Positions 9,511 to 18,939 of a stretch of 63,836 nucleotides of DNA are shown here, in pieces. Source of the DNA: an uncultured Prevotellaceae bacterium (GTDB lineage: Bacteria > Bacteroidota > Bacteroidia > Bacteroidales > Bacteroidaceae). The notes beneath the pieces were generated by a model, which was not told where the DNA came from, did not search any database, and was given only the letters and a program-made list of their open reading frames with translations. The DNA lies in contig OMWI01000016.1 of assembly GCA_900314715.1 (NCBI GenBank), positions 1 to 63,836 of the forward strand. Direction: 5' to 3'. A program made the translations under genes and the position numbers. Position 1 is the first letter of the stretch; each line of letters opens with the position of its first letter.

Positions 9511-10860
9511 ATGGCAAATGTAATCAAGTTACGTAAAGGCTTAGACATAAACCTTAAAGGTAAAGCCATAAAGGAGAAGATGACCATTGGAAAAGTAAGC
9601 GAATATGCACTCTCGCCTTCTGATTTCACGGGCATAACTCCTAAAGTGACTATACACGAAGAGGATCATGTAAAAGCCGGGGAAGCCTTGTTCGTAAACA
9701 AGAATTTCCCTGAAGTACGTTTTGCCTCACCAGTCAGCGGAACTGTAACGGCAGTTGAGCGTGGTGAACGCAGAAAAGTGCTTTGCGTGAAGATCAAAGC
9801 CGATGAAAAACAGGAGTTCGTCGACTTTGGCAAACGCAATGTATCATCTATGAATGGCGATGAGGTAAAGAAGGCACTGCTTGAAGCAGGTCTTTTCGGC
9901 TACATCAATCAATTGCCTTATGCCGTTTCTACCACACCAACCGAAACGCCAAAGGCAATTTTCGTATCCGCTTTGCGCGACAAGCCATTGGCATCAGACT
10001 TTGAGTTTGAGTTAATTGGCAACGAAAAGGCTTTCCAAACAGGTTTGACAGCATTGTCAAAGATGGCAAAAACTTATTTGGGAATCGGTGCCAAGCAATC
10101 AGCATCGGCATTGGTGAATGCAAAAGACGTGGAAATCAACATTTTTGACGGTCCTTGTCCTGCTGGTAACGTTGGCGTTCAGGTAAACCATATTTCTCCC
10201 GTGAACAAAGGAGAAGTGGTTTGGATAGTTGAACCGACAGCTGTTATCTTCTTTGGAAGGCTATTCGACGAAGGGAAAGTTGACCTAACACGTACGGTAG
10301 CCATAGCAGGAAGTGAAGTTGAGAATCCCTGTTATGCAGATGCATTGATAGGTACTCCTCTCTCTGTTTTGTTGAAAGGAAAGATTAACCAAGAAGACAA
10401 CATTCGTATCATCAACGGCAATCCCCTTTCTGGTTCAAAGACAAGTATTGATGCTTACCTTGGAGCACACACGTCAACCATCTCAGTCATTCCAGAAGGA
10501 GACCATGCCGACGAAATGCTTGGATGGATATTGCCTCGTTTCAAGCAGTTCTCCGTAAACAGGAGTTACTTCTCATGGTTGCTTGGCAACAAGGAATATA
10601 CTTTAGATGCACGTGTGAAAGGTGGCGAACGTCGTATTATCATGAGTGGCGAATATGATAAGGTATTGCCTATGGACATTTATGGTGAATACCTCATCAA
10701 AGCTATCATTGCAGGCGACATTGACAGAATGGAGCAACTGGGTATTTACGAAGTTTCTCCAGAAGACTTCGCCCTTGCAGAGTTTGTTGACTCTTCTAAA
10801 TTGGAATTGCAACAAATCGTTCGTAACGGATTGGATATGCTCAGAAAGGAAAATGCATAA
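9511..10860 (+). CDS. nqrA: Na+-translocating NADH:quinone reductase subunit A
   Basis: Peripheral cytoplasmic subunit of the Na+-NQR complex, linked to quinone binding. 449 residues with the normal N-terminus MANVIKLRKGLDINLKGKA; this ATG is chosen because the open frame upstream runs into the promoter. The N-terminal barrel-sandwich segment (KVTIHEEDHVKAGEALF) and the central NqrA core (YADALIGTPLSVLLKGK) are visible. It is the first gene of nqrABCDEF, 32 bp before nqrB. The complex couples NADH oxidation to Na+ export and is the main respiratory dehydrogenase in many Bacteroidales. Confidence 0.96.
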   Translation: MANVIKLRKGLDINLKGKAIKEKMTIGKVSEYALSPSDFTGITPKVTIHEEDHVKAGEALFVNKNFPEVRFASPVSGTVTAVERGERRKVLCVKIKADEKQEFVDFGKRNVSSMNGDEVKKALLEAGLFGYINQLPYAVSTTPTETPKAIFVSALRDKPLASDFEFELIGNEKAFQTGLTALSKMAKTYLGIGAKQSASALVNAKDVEINIFDGPCPAGNVGVQVNHISPVNKGEVVWIVEPTAVIFFGRLFDEGKVDLTRTVAIAGSEVENPCYADALIGTPLSVLLKGKINQEDNIRIINGNPLSGSKTSIDAYLGAHTSTISVIPEGDHADEMLGWILPRFKQFSVNRSYFSWLLGNKEYTLDARVKGGERRIIMSGEYDKVLPMDIYGEYLIKAIIAGDIDRMEQLGIYEVSPEDFALAEFVDSSKLELQQIVRNGLDMLRKENA

Positions 10861-10892
10861 TTCATCATCATTAACTCTCAAATATTAAAGAC

Positions 10893-12065
10893 ATGAGTTT
10901 AAGAAAATATATCGATCATATCAAACCGAACTTCGAGGAAGGCGGAAAGCTACATGCCTTCAGAAGCATCTTTGATGGATTCGAAACCTTCCTTTATGTG
11001 CCAAATACAACGGCGAAAAGCGGTTCGAACATCCATGATGCCATTGACTCGAAGCGCATTATGAGTATGGTGGTCATTGCATTGATGCCTGCCATGCTAT
11101 TCGGAATGTATAATATAGGCTATCAAAACTATCTGGCAGCAGGAACATTGGCTTCGGCTTCCTTCCTGGAGATATTCATCTATGGTTTCCTGGCCGTTCT
11201 TCCAAAGATTCTCGTTAGTTATATCGTTGGTCTTGGCATTGAGTTTGCTTGGGCACAATGGAAAGGCGAGGAAATTCAGGAAGGTTATTTGGTAAGCGGA
11301 ATATTGATTCCGTTGATAGTTCCTATTGGCTGTCCTTTGTGGATGTTGGCTTTGGCTTGCGCATTCTCCGTGATTTTCTGTAAGGAGATATTTGGCGGAA
11401 CGGGTATGAACATCTTCAACCCCGCCATTGCAGCACGTATGTTCTTGTTCTTCTCGTATCCTTCCAAGATGACAGGTGATACTATTTGGGTGGCACAAAA
11501 CAGTATCTTTGGACTGGGTAATGATTTACCTGATACATTTACCGCAGCTACGCCACTTGGTGAGATTGGACAAGGCATTACACCAAGCACTTCCATTTGT
11601 GACATGATTTGTGGTTTCATTCCTGGTTCTATTGGCGAGACATCTATCATTGCCATTGCCATTGGAGCAGCCATTCTGCTTTGGACTGGCATTGCCTCTT
11701 GGCGCACGATGCTTAGTGTATTCGTTGGTGGTGCTGTGCTTGCATGTATCTTCGAGCAGACCGGCAGTTTCACAATTGGGTGTGAAACAGTTCCTTGGTG
11801 GCATCACTTCGTGATGGGCGGCTTCGCCTTCGGTGCTGTCTTCATGGCTACCGATCCCGTCACCTCGTGCCGTACCACCTGCGGCCAGTACATCTACGGT
11901 TTCCTGATTGGTGCAATGGCTATCATTATCCGCGTCATGAACGCTGGTTATCCAGAAGGTATGATGCTTGCCATCTTCTTTGGTAACATGTTCGCTCCTA
12001 CGATTGACCATTTCATCGTAGAGCGCAATATTTCTAAACGTTTGAAGAGAGGAGGTACAAAATGA
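10893..12065 (+). CDS. nqrB: Na+-NQR subunit B (covalent FMN, riboflavin subunit)
   Basis: Membrane subunit of 390 residues with about ten hydrophobic helices, e.g. IMSMVVIALMPAMLFGMY and YLVSGILIPLIVPIG. The motif D214-TFTAA-T220 fits the Dxx(S/T)xAT flavin-attachment pattern, so Thr220 should carry FMN by a phosphoester bond made by ApbE. GGTGMNIFNPA is conserved in the RnfD/NqrB family. The stop overlaps the nqrC start by 4 bp (ATGA), which indicates coupled translation. Confidence 0.96.
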   Translation: MSLRKYIDHIKPNFEEGGKLHAFRSIFDGFETFLYVPNTTAKSGSNIHDAIDSKRIMSMVVIALMPAMLFGMYNIGYQNYLAAGTLASASFLEIFIYGFLAVLPKILVSYIVGLGIEFAWAQWKGEEIQEGYLVSGILIPLIVPIGCPLWMLALACAFSVIFCKEIFGGTGMNIFNPAIAARMFLFFSYPSKMTGDTIWVAQNSIFGLGNDLPDTFTAATPLGEIGQGITPSTSICDMICGFIPGSIGETSIIAIAIGAAILLWTGIASWRTMLSVFVGGAVLACIFEQTGSFTIGCETVPWWHHFVMGGFAFGAVFMATDPVTSCRTTCGQYIYGFLIGAMAIIIRVMNAGYPEGMMLAIFFGNMFAPTIDHFIVERNISKRLKRGGTK

Positions 12066-12676
12066 AACTGAATACTAATTCGAACTCATACATTATTATA
12101 TATAGTGCAGTTCTCGTCATTATCGTTGCCTTCTTGTTGGCATTCGTCTTCCAAGCATTGAAGCCTATGCAAGATGCAAACGTAGCACTTGACGTAAAGA
12201 AACAGATTCTCTATTCACTTAATATACGTGGTTTGGATGGCGAAGAAGCCGAAGCCAAGTATAAGGAAGTCGTTAAGGAAGAAATAGAGGCTGAAGGTTT
12301 GAAATACTTTGCATGTGAAATAGACGGTCAGCCAAAGTATGTATTTCCATTAAAAGGAATGGGTCTTTGGGGCGGCATTAGCGGTTTCCTCTCTGTCAAT
12401 GACGATTTGAATACGGTATATGGAGCATACTTCAACCATGAAAGCGAGACTGCCGGTCTTGGAGCCGAAATCAAGGATTCGCAAGCGTGGCAAGAGAAAT
12501 TTCAAGGTAAGAAAATCTTTGATGCCAATGGTGAAGTTGCACTCTCTGTAGTGAAGAAGGTGGATAATCCCGATACACAAGTGGATTGTGTAACTGGTGC
12601 CACCCTTACCTCTAATGGTGTTAGCGATATGCTCCGTGATTGTATGAAACAATATATGAACCTCTTAAAGAAATAA
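12062..12676 (+). CDS. nqrC: Na+-NQR subunit C (covalent FMN subunit)
   Basis: 204 residues: one N-terminal membrane helix (about 9-31) and an extracytoplasmic FMN-binding domain. The sequence DCVTGATLTSNGV near the C-terminus holds the attachment motif, with Thr181 of TGAT the expected flavinylated residue. GLWGGISGFLSV and ETAGLGAEI are typical NqrC signatures. Together with NqrB it passes electrons through covalently bound flavins. Somewhat shorter than Vibrio NqrC (about 257) but normal for Bacteroidetes. Confidence 0.95.
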   Translation: MKLNTNSNSYIIIYSAVLVIIVAFLLAFVFQALKPMQDANVALDVKKQILYSLNIRGLDGEEAEAKYKEVVKEEIEAEGLKYFACEIDGQPKYVFPLKGMGLWGGISGFLSVNDDLNTVYGAYFNHESETAGLGAEIKDSQAWQEKFQGKKIFDANGEVALSVVKKVDNPDTQVDCVTGATLTSNGVSDMLRDCMKQYMNLLKK

Positions 12677-12679
12677 GAT

Positions 12680-13303
12680 ATGGCTTTATTCAGTAAACAA
12701 AATAAGGAGGTTTTCACAAACCCGTTGAATATTGACCACCCAATTCTTGGTCAGGTATTGGGAATTTGTTCGGCTCTTGCCGTTACATCGCAATTAAAAC
12801 CTGCCATTGTAATGGGACTTGCCGTAACGGTGATTACGGCTTTTGCCAACGTAATCATCTCATTAATTCGCAATACCATTCCAAACCGCATTCGTATTGT
12901 GGTGCAATTGGTGGTTGTGGCAGCTCTCGTAACAATCGTTTCCCAGATATTAAAGGCTTTCGCTTACGACGTAAGTGTTCAGCTTAGCGTATATGTTGGA
13001 TTGATTATCACCAACTGTATATTGATGGGACGCTTGGAAGCGTTTGCCATGATGAACAAGCCTTGGCCTTCTTTCCTTGACGGAGTTGGCAACGGACTTG
13101 GCTATGCAATGATTCTCGTGATTGTAGGTGCTTTCCGTGAATTCTTCGGACGTGGTTCTTTGTTAGGTTTCCAGATTATTCCTGATGCCTGCTACGACCT
13201 CGGCTACGTTAACAACGGTATGATGACGATGCCTGCTATGGCTCTTATCCTCGTTGGATGTGTAATTTGGGTTCATAGAGCATATTTTTATAAGGAGAAA
13301 TAA
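12680..13303 (+). CDS. nqrD: Na+-NQR subunit D
   Basis: 207-residue integral membrane protein of the RnfE/NqrD family with about six transmembrane helices. [19 protein letters not shown] in the first helix and [17 protein letters not shown] in the middle are family hallmarks; the conserved Cys residues of NqrD/NqrE ligate an iron centre between the subunits. It starts 3 bp after nqrC and ends 2 bp before nqrE, so it is cotranscribed. Confidence 0.95.
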   Translation: MALFSKQNKEVFTNPLNIDHPILGQVLGICSALAVTSQLKPAIVMGLAVTVITAFANVIISLIRNTIPNRIRIVVQLVVVAALVTIVSQILKAFAYDVSVQLSVYVGLIITNCILMGRLEAFAMMNKPWPSFLDGVGNGLGYAMILVIVGAFREFFGRGSLLGFQIIPDACYDLGYVNNGMMTMPAMALILVGCVIWVHRAYFYKEK

Positions 13304-13305
13304 GT

Positions 13306-13932
13306 ATGGAACACGCAATAAGTCTTTTGTTTAGGTCGATTTTCGTCGACAATATGATTTTCGCATTCTTCCTCGGTATGTGTTCTTACCTTGCCGTTTC
13401 GAAGACCGTGAAAACATCCTTGGGATTGGGAATGGCAGTTACATTCGTGTTGACCGTTACCGTTCCCGTAAACTATTTGTTGCAAACAAAAGTTCTCGGT
13501 CCCGATTGTATTGCTGAAGGGGTTGATTTGAGTTATCTTAGTTTTATCCTCTTCATTGCAGTTATCGCCGGTATGGTGCAATTGGTTGAAATGACTGTTG
13601 AGAAATACTCTCCTTCTCTCTATGCTGCATTAGGTATCTTCCTTCCGCTGATTGCCGTTAACTGCGCTATCATGGGAGCTTCGCTCTTCATGCAACAACG
13701 CATTTTGATGGAACCTACCAATTCGCAAGCCATCAATTCCATTTGGGATGCGATAGTTTATGGTTTTGGTTCAGGTATTGGTTGGACGTTGGCCATTGTA
13801 GCTCTTGGTGCTATACGTGAAAAGATGCAATACTCTGACGTTCCCAAACCATTACAGGGTCTTGGCATTGTATTCATCACTGTTGGTCTTATGGCTATGG
13901 CAATGATGTGTTTCTCAGGATTAAATATTTAA
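13306..13932 (+). CDS. nqrE: Na+-NQR subunit E
   Basis: 208-residue membrane protein, topologically the inverted partner of Nqr[21 protein letters not shown] and [17 protein letters not shown] contain the conserved Cys residues that pair with those of NqrD around the intramembrane iron centre. Six hydrophobic helices can be counted. Length matches the family, and it lies 7 bp before nqrF. Confidence 0.95.
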   Translation: MEHAISLLFRSIFVDNMIFAFFLGMCSYLAVSKTVKTSLGLGMAVTFVLTVTVPVNYLLQTKVLGPDCIAEGVDLSYLSFILFIAVIAGMVQLVEMTVEKYSPSLYAALGIFLPLIAVNCAIMGASLFMQQRILMEPTNSQAINSIWDAIVYGFGSGIGWTLAIVALGAIREKMQYSDVPKPLQGLGIVFITVGLMAMAMMCFSGLNI

Positions 13933-13939
13933 TAAAGGT

Positions 13940-15208
13940 ATGGCACAATTTATAGCAATTAGTATAGGAGTATTCCTTTCCTTGATCATCCTTGTGGTGA
14001 TCGTTCTGCTCGTGGCAAAGAAATATCTCTCGCCAAGCGGTAATGTGAATATTGAAATCAATGGAGACCGTACCATCAACGTGCCTCAAGGTTCAAGTCT
14101 GATGACAACTCTTAACGAGAATGGCATATTCTTACCGTCTGCCTGTGGTGGAAAGGCATCTTGCGGACAATGTAAGGTACAGGTATTGGAAGGTGGAGGC
14201 GAAATTCTCGATTCAGAAAAGCCTCACTTCACTCGTAAAGAAATTAAGAATCATTGGCGTTTGGGTTGTCAATGCAAGGTGAAAGGTGACTTGAAGATTC
14301 ATGTTGATGAGTCTATTCTTGGTGTGAAAGAGTACGAGTGTACCGTTATTTCCAACAAGAACGTGGCTACATTCATCAAGGAATTTAAGGTACAATTACC
14401 TCCGGGTGCACACATGGATTTCTTACCTGGTTCTTATGCACAGATTAAGATCCCAGCATTCGATTGCATTGATTATGATAAGGACTTCGATAAGTCGTTG
14501 ATTGGTGATGAATACCTGCCATCTTGGGAGAAATTTGGATTATTCCCATTGAAGTGTAAGAATCCAGAACCAACGATTCGCGCATATTCTATGGCTAACT
14601 ATCCAGCAGAAGGCGACGTATTTATGCTTACCGTTCGTATCGCAACTCCTCCATTCAAACCTGACAGAAGTGGGTTTATGGATGTTAATCCTGGTATTGC
14701 ATCATCCTATATCTTCTCGTTAAAGCCTGGAGATAAGGTAGTTATGAGTGGTCCGTTTGGTGATTTCCATCCTCATTTCGACTCAAAGAAAGAGATGATT
14801 TGGGTAGGTGGTGGTGCAGGTATGGCTCCTTTGCGTGCACAGATTATGCACATGACAAAGACATTGCATACAACCGACCGCGAAATGCATTATTTCTACG
14901 GTGCTCGTGCACTCAACGAGGTGTTCTATCTCGAAGATTTCTTAGGATTGGAAAAGGAATTCCCGAACTTCCACTTCCATCTCGCACTCGACCGTCCAGA
15001 TCCAGCCGCAGATGCTGCAGGTGTAAAATACACTCCTGGATTCGTTCATCAAGTTATGCTCAACACATACTTGAAAGACCACGAGGCACCTGAAGATGTT
15101 GAATATTACATGTGTGGTCCTGGTCCTATGTCGAATGCCGTTGTATCCATGCTTGATTCACTCGGCGTAGAGCCAGAATCTATCATGTATGATAACTTTG
15201 GAGGATAA
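13940..15208 (+). CDS. nqrF: Na+-NQR subunit F (NADH dehydrogenase component, 2Fe-2S and FAD)
   Basis: Entry point for NADH electrons. Order: an N-terminal membrane helix (about 4-26); a plant-type ferredoxin domain with cluster ligands C69, C75, C78 and C110 in ACGGKASCGQC...GC; an FAD-binding domain with RAYSMANYP; and an NADH-binding domain with GGGAGMAPLRAQI and YYMCGPGPM. 422 residues, close to the 400-410 usual for the family. Last gene of the operon, followed 21 bp later by a strong terminator. Confidence 0.97.
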   Translation: MAQFIAISIGVFLSLIILVVIVLLVAKKYLSPSGNVNIEINGDRTINVPQGSSLMTTLNENGIFLPSACGGKASCGQCKVQVLEGGGEILDSEKPHFTRKEIKNHWRLGCQCKVKGDLKIHVDESILGVKEYECTVISNKNVATFIKEFKVQLPPGAHMDFLPGSYAQIKIPAFDCIDYDKDFDKSLIGDEYLPSWEKFGLFPLKCKNPEPTIRAYSMANYPAEGDVFMLTVRIATPPFKPDRSGFMDVNPGIASSYIFSLKPGDKVVMSGPFGDFHPHFDSKKEMIWVGGGAGMAPLRAQIMHMTKTLHTTDREMHYFYGARALNEVFYLEDFLGLEKEFPNFHFHLALDRPDPAADAAGVKYTPGFVHQVMLNTYLKDHEAPEDVEYYMCGPGPMSNAVVSMLDSLGVEPESIMYDNFGG

Positions 15209-15229
15209 CCATCCTTCATTATTAATAAT

Positions 15230-15267
15230 AGGTGATAAACAAATTGACTCGTTTATCACCTTTTTTA
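15230..15267 (+). terminator. Terminator of the nqr operon
   Basis: An 11-bp stem (AGGTGATAAAC with GTTTATCACCT) and a 10-nt loop followed by TTTTT at 15262-15266. Confidence 0.9.
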
Positions 15268-15334
15268 TTAATACCGTTTTTTGTATTTTATATAGATTAA
15301 GACTTTGAAATAAGGAAAGGTCATTTGTATGCTG

Positions 15335-15415
15335 TAAACCATTGACTTATACGCTACATACGAATGATTTACAGCAAATAAATCAATGATTTACTTCGTC
15401 TAAAGCGATGGTTTG
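15335..15415. repeat. Array A of 22-bp-period quasi-palindromes (4 units)
   Basis: Four 15-bp units start at 15335, 15357, 15379 and 15401, exactly 22 bp apart, with 7-bp unrelated linkers: TAAACCATTGACTTA, CATACGAATGATTTA, TAAATCAATGATTTA (a perfect palindrome) and TAAAGCGATGGTTTG. The array lies between the nqr terminator and the 3' end of convergent trmO. Arrays B, C and D share the period and consensus TAAACnATnGnTTTA. Confidence 0.8.
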
Positions 15416-15426
15416 AGCATTCAAAA

Positions 15427-16101
15427 TCAACTAAGCATATAAACTACAGTTAGCGTCCCTTCTTCCACTTTAAAATGGATATCATGTCCTTCGAATAACA
15501 AACCATAGACTTTTGTGGAATCATGGTGATAATGAGGACGTGGATCAAGTTCTAAGGAGTGTTTTAATGCTTGTAATTGTTCTGGCGAGAAACGAGACGC
15601 AATAGATGATGGGATTATTACTTTCAACTTTTCCCAAGAACGTTGATCCACAAATCCACAACGTGCATCAGGATAGCAATCCGCATACACCAAGTATGGC
15701 TTTATATCGTAAATGGGCGTTCCATCCATCAAATCACCGCCAAGTACATGGATAATAGGACCTTTTGCAGTTTCCCATTCTATATGGTCAATCTTTACGA
15801 CTGACAATCCCAATGCATTAGGACGATAAGGTGAACGCGTGGCAAACACACCCATACGTTCATTTCCTCCCAATACCGGTGGACGAACTACAGGACTATT
15901 GGCTCGGTGTTTATTGGCAGAAAACTCCCAAATCAACCATATATAATCGAAATCTTGTAATCCACGCAGATAATCCGCATTGCGGAACGATGGTTGAAAC
16001 ACGATTTCTCCATGCAGTTCTTTCACCAATCCACTTTGTTTAGGAATGCCAAACTTCGATTGAAATGGCGAATGGAATGTGGCTATAGGTTCTATTTGCA
16101 C
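15427..16101 (-). CDS. trmO: tRNA t6A37 N6-methyltransferase, TsaA/TrmO family
   Basis: 224 residues. The TsaA/VirR-like beta-barrel (about 1-140) contains IATFHSPFQSKFGIPKQSGL, FDYIWLIWEFS and RMGVFATRSPYRPNALGLS, the S-adenosylmethionine-binding signature; a C-terminal extension adds GFVDQRSW and the segment ending in VVYML. TrmO methylates threonylcarbamoyladenosine 37 in tRNA-Thr to m6t6A. It is one base downstream of the PAP2 gene and 685 bp downstream of queC on the same strand, forming a queC-PAP2-trmO operon in which two of the three genes serve tRNA modification. Confidence 0.88.
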   Translation of the reverse strand: MQIEPIATFHSPFQSKFGIPKQSGLVKELHGEIVFQPSFRNADYLRGLQDFDYIWLIWEFSANKHRANSPVVRPPVLGGNERMGVFATRSPYRPNALGLSVVKIDHIEWETAKGPIIHVLGGDLMDGTPIYDIKPYLVYADCYPDARCGFVDQRSWEKLKVIIPSSIASRFSPEQLQALKHSLELDPRPHYHHDSTKVYGLLFEGHDIHFKVEEGTLTVVYMLS

Positions 16102-16102
16102 G

Positions 16103-16780
16103 CTAAAAATGATAAAAGAATGAGGTAATAATAATCCCTGCGAACGTAACTGATACTACTATCACAGGTAAATATCCATGTTTAATCTCTTTCTTAGGTT
16201 TTTCACCTGTCACATATGCAAAAAGAAGATACGCCAATATAGCTCCTGTCAATCCCAACAACATTCCTACGAACAAGTCGCCAGGATAATGGACTCCCAA
16301 ATACGAACGAGAATAACACACAAGAATCGCCCAAGCTGCCAAGAAAGAATTCAACCAATACTTTCTGAAAAGAAATGCCACAAAAAACACAATTCCCCAT
16401 GTATTTGATGAATGAGATGATGGAAAGCCATAAGGTCCGCCTCGATAATCATTCACCACATGCACCATAGAAGATATGGGATTGTCCAAGTTAGAAGGCC
16501 TTAACCTACCAATCCATGGGCGAAGCCATTGTGAATTGAAGTTATCTGTTATCAATATCATCAAACCTATCGCCACGGCACACCAAAGAAACGACTTTGA
16601 CGAATGGTTTCTGAATATGACGTATATCAAAGAAATATACAATGGAATCCAAACATATTTATCGGTTACCAACCACATAAAAGAATCCCAGTATGCCGAA
16701 TGCATGTGATTAATACCCAACAACATTTGGGTATCCAAATCTTTGATGTTTTGAACAATACCTAAAGCAATTGTTTCCAT
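16103..16780 (-). CDS. PAP2-family membrane phosphatase
   Basis: 225 residues with five to six hydrophobic segments. The three phosphatase motifs are visible: motif 1 RPWIGRLRP (Arg at the position usually Lys in Kx6RP), motif 2 PSSHSSN (His is the proton donor) and motif 3 SRSYLGVHYPGD (His nucleophile). Such enzymes remove phosphate from undecaprenyl diphosphate, lipid A or phosphatidate; the substrate cannot be told from sequence. It starts 6 bp after the queC stop and ends 1 bp before trmO. Confidence 0.85.
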   Translation of the reverse strand: METIALGIVQNIKDLDTQMLLGINHMHSAYWDSFMWLVTDKYVWIPLYISLIYVIFRNHSSKSFLWCAVAIGLMILITDNFNSQWLRPWIGRLRPSNLDNPISSMVHVVNDYRGGPYGFPSSHSSNTWGIVFFVAFLFRKYWLNSFLAAWAILVCYSRSYLGVHYPGDLFVGMLLGLTGAILAYLLFAYVTGEKPKKEIKHGYLPVIVVSVTFAGIIITSFFYHF

Positions 16781-16786
16781 ACTTGA

Positions 16787-17449
16787 TTATTCATTAGATT
16801 CATATTGTGTCGTATCTTCCAGACCAGCCTCTCGCAACGCTTGTTTCCTTTCCACGCAGGTTCCACACTTTCCACAATGCACTTCCCCACCCTTGTAGCA
16901 ACTCCATGTTTCAGAATAATCAATTCCTAATTGCTTTCCACGAAGAGCGATGTCTGTCTTAGTGATGTTAGTATATGGTGCCAGGATACGCACATGCTCG
17001 TATGTTCCCGCTTGCGAAGCAGCGTCAATTGCTTCGATAAACTCCTCACGACAATCGGGATAAATCGCATGGTCCCCTCCATGATTGGCAATAAATACTT
17101 TTGTCAATCCCTCGCTCTCGGCTATACCCACGGCAATTGAAAGCATAATGCCATTCCTAAACGGGACCACAGTTGATTTCATATTATCATCGTCATACGA
17201 ACCTTCTGGTATTTTATCAGCACCAGAAAGCAACGAACTCTTAAAGTATTGATGTATGAAACTAAGGTTTATAACCAAATGCCGTATGCCCAATCGCTCA
17301 CAATGCATACGGGCAAAAGGAATTTCACGGGCATTATGATTACTTCCATAATCAAACGAGATACCCAATGCTATCTCGTCTTTCCTCTCATAAAGAAGAG
17401 TAATGGAGTCCATTCCACCACTCACGATGATCACTCCGTCTTTCATCAT
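16787..17449 (-). CDS. queC: 7-cyano-7-deazaguanine synthase
   Basis: Converts 7-carboxy-7-deazaguanine to preQ0 with ATP and ammonia in queuosine synthesis. PP-loop SGGMDS at residues 10-15, FDYGSNHNAREI, and a C-terminal zinc site C-x8-C-x2-C-x2-C (SCYKGGEVHCGKCGTC). 220 residues, normal length. An in-frame TTG six codons upstream lies inside the -7 box (17465-17472), so the ATG at 17447-17449 (or the adjacent ATG at 17446) is preferred. No other queuosine genes are nearby. Confidence 0.93.
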   Translation of the reverse strand: MMKDGVIIVSGGMDSITLLYERKDEIALGISFDYGSNHNAREIPFARMHCERLGIRHLVINLSFIHQYFKSSLLSGADKIPEGSYDDDNMKSTVVPFRNGIMLSIAVGIAESEGLTKVFIANHGGDHAIYPDCREEFIEAIDAASQAGTYEHVRILAPYTNITKTDIALRGKQLGIDYSETWSCYKGGEVHCGKCGTCVERKQALREAGLEDTTQYESNE

Positions 17450-17464
17450 TGTTTTTTTTCCGTG

Positions 17465-17472
17465 CAAAGTTA
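17465..17472 (-). promoter_or_regulatory. -7 box of the queC operon
   Basis: TAACTTTG on the minus strand, 15 bp before the queC ATG. There is no room for a preQ1 riboswitch between it and the start codon. Confidence 0.5.
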
Positions 17473-17578
17473 AGCAATTAAATTGAGATAGAGAAGAACT
17501 ATGTTATTTTTTGAAAATATCATAACTCACATGATACAAATATCTTTCCACGTTTTTCCTTTTCTCAGATATTTTGAT

Positions 17579-17586
17579 TAACTTTG
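17579..17586 (+). promoter_or_regulatory. -7 box of pgk
   Basis: TAACTTTG, 39 bp before the pgk start codon, matching TAnnTTTG. Confidence 0.5.
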
Positions 17587-17625
17587 CAGCAGAAATATAG
17601 GATTCATTTTTAATTTACTTATATT

Positions 17626-18876
17626 ATGACTATCGATCAATTTAATTTTGCCGGCAAAAAGGCTATTGTTCGCGTGGACTTCAATGTGCCACTCGATGAG
17701 AATGGTAATGTAACTGACGACACTCGTATCCGTGGAGCCCTTCCTACATTGAAGAAAATCCTCGCTGATGGTGGTGCTGTTATCATGATGAGCCACATGG
17801 GTAAACCCAAAGGAAAGGTTAATCCTAAGTTCTCCCTTTCTCAAATTGTAAAACCAGTTTCCGCTGCTCTCAGTGTTGAAGTGAAATTCGCACCAGATTG
17901 CGCAAACGCAACGGCTGAAGCTGAAGCTTTGAAACCTGGAGAGGCATTGCTTCTTGAGAATCTTCGCTTCTATGCAGAGGAAGAAGGCAAACCTGTAGGT
18001 GTTGAAAAGGGAACTCCTGAGTACGATGAGGCTAAGAAGGAGATGAAGAAGAGCCAGAAAGAGTTTGCCAAGAAATTGGCTTCTTACGCAGACGCTTACG
18101 TTATGGACGCTTTCGGTACTGCTCACCGCAAACACGCTTCTACTGCTGTTATCGATGAGTATTTCGATGCTGACCATCGTATGCTTGGCTACTTGATGGA
18201 AAAGGAAGTACAAGCCGTAGACAATATCTTAAGCAATATCAAACGTCCTTTCACCGCTATCATGGGTGGTTCTAAGGTAAGTACCAAGATTGGTATCATC
18301 GAGAACTTATTAGGTAAGGTAGACAACTTGATTCTTTGCGGTGGTATGACTTATACGTTTGCCAAGGCTCAAGGTGGCAATATCGGTAACTCAATCGTTG
18401 AGTTAGACAAGTTAGATGTTGCTCTTGACGTGATTAAGAAGGCAAAGGAGAATGGCGTTAACCTCGTTTTGGGTTCTGACTGTATCGCTGCTGACGCATT
18501 CTCTAATGATGCTAATACTCAAGTTTGTCCTTCTAACGACATTCCTGAAGGTTGGGAAGGTCTTGACGCTGGTCCTGAGACACGTAAGGCATTCGCAGCT
18601 GCTATCGAAGATGCAAAGACTATTCTCTGGAACGGTCCTGCAGGCGTATTTGAATTCGACAACTTCATCGGTGGTTCTAAAGCTATTGCAGACGCTATAG
18701 CCAAAGCTACCGCAAATGGTGCCTTCTCACTCATCGGAGGTGGTGATTCTGTAGCTTGTATCAATAAGTTCGGTATGGCTGACCAAGTATCTTACATCTC
18801 TACAGGTGGTGGCGCTTTGCTCGAAGCTATAGAAGGAAAAGTTCTCCCAGGTGTTGCAGCCATCAAAGGTGAATAA
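17626..18876 (+). CDS. pgk: Phosphoglycerate kinase
   Basis: Glycolytic transfer of phosphate from 1,3-bisphosphoglycerate to ADP. 416 residues. N-terminal domain with [20 protein letters not shown] (substrate Asp/Asn), [10 protein letters not shown] and [13 protein letters not shown]-terminal nucleotide domain with [23 protein letters not shown] and the terminal [13 protein letters not shown] and STGGGALLE loops. Complete and of normal length. It has a promoter of its own and a bidirectional terminator shared with gldE. Confidence 0.98.
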   Translation: MTIDQFNFAGKKAIVRVDFNVPLDENGNVTDDTRIRGALPTLKKILADGGAVIMMSHMGKPKGKVNPKFSLSQIVKPVSAALSVEVKFAPDCANATAEAEALKPGEALLLENLRFYAEEEGKPVGVEKGTPEYDEAKKEMKKSQKEFAKKLASYADAYVMDAFGTAHRKHASTAVIDEYFDADHRMLGYLMEKEVQAVDNILSNIKRPFTAIMGGSKVSTKIGIIENLLGKVDNLILCGGMTYTFAKAQGGNIGNSIVELDKLDVALDVIKKAKENGVNLVLGSDCIAADAFSNDANTQVCPSNDIPEGWEGLDAGPETRKAFAAAIEDAKTILWNGPAGVFEFDNFIGGSKAIADAIAKATANGAFSLIGGGDSVACINKFGMADQVSYISTGGGALLEAIEGKVLPGVAAIKGE

Positions 18877-18901
18877 TTCTTATAGTAGTTTTCATAAGCA
18901 A

Positions 18902-18939
18902 ACGAGGATGCTATCCAATTGGATGCATCCTCGTTTTAT
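18902..18939. terminator. Bidirectional terminator between pgk and gldE
   Basis: Perfect 10-bp stem ACGAGGATGC / GCATCCTCGT (18902-18911, 18925-18934), then TTTTATTTG on the plus side. It separates two convergent genes. Confidence 0.8.
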
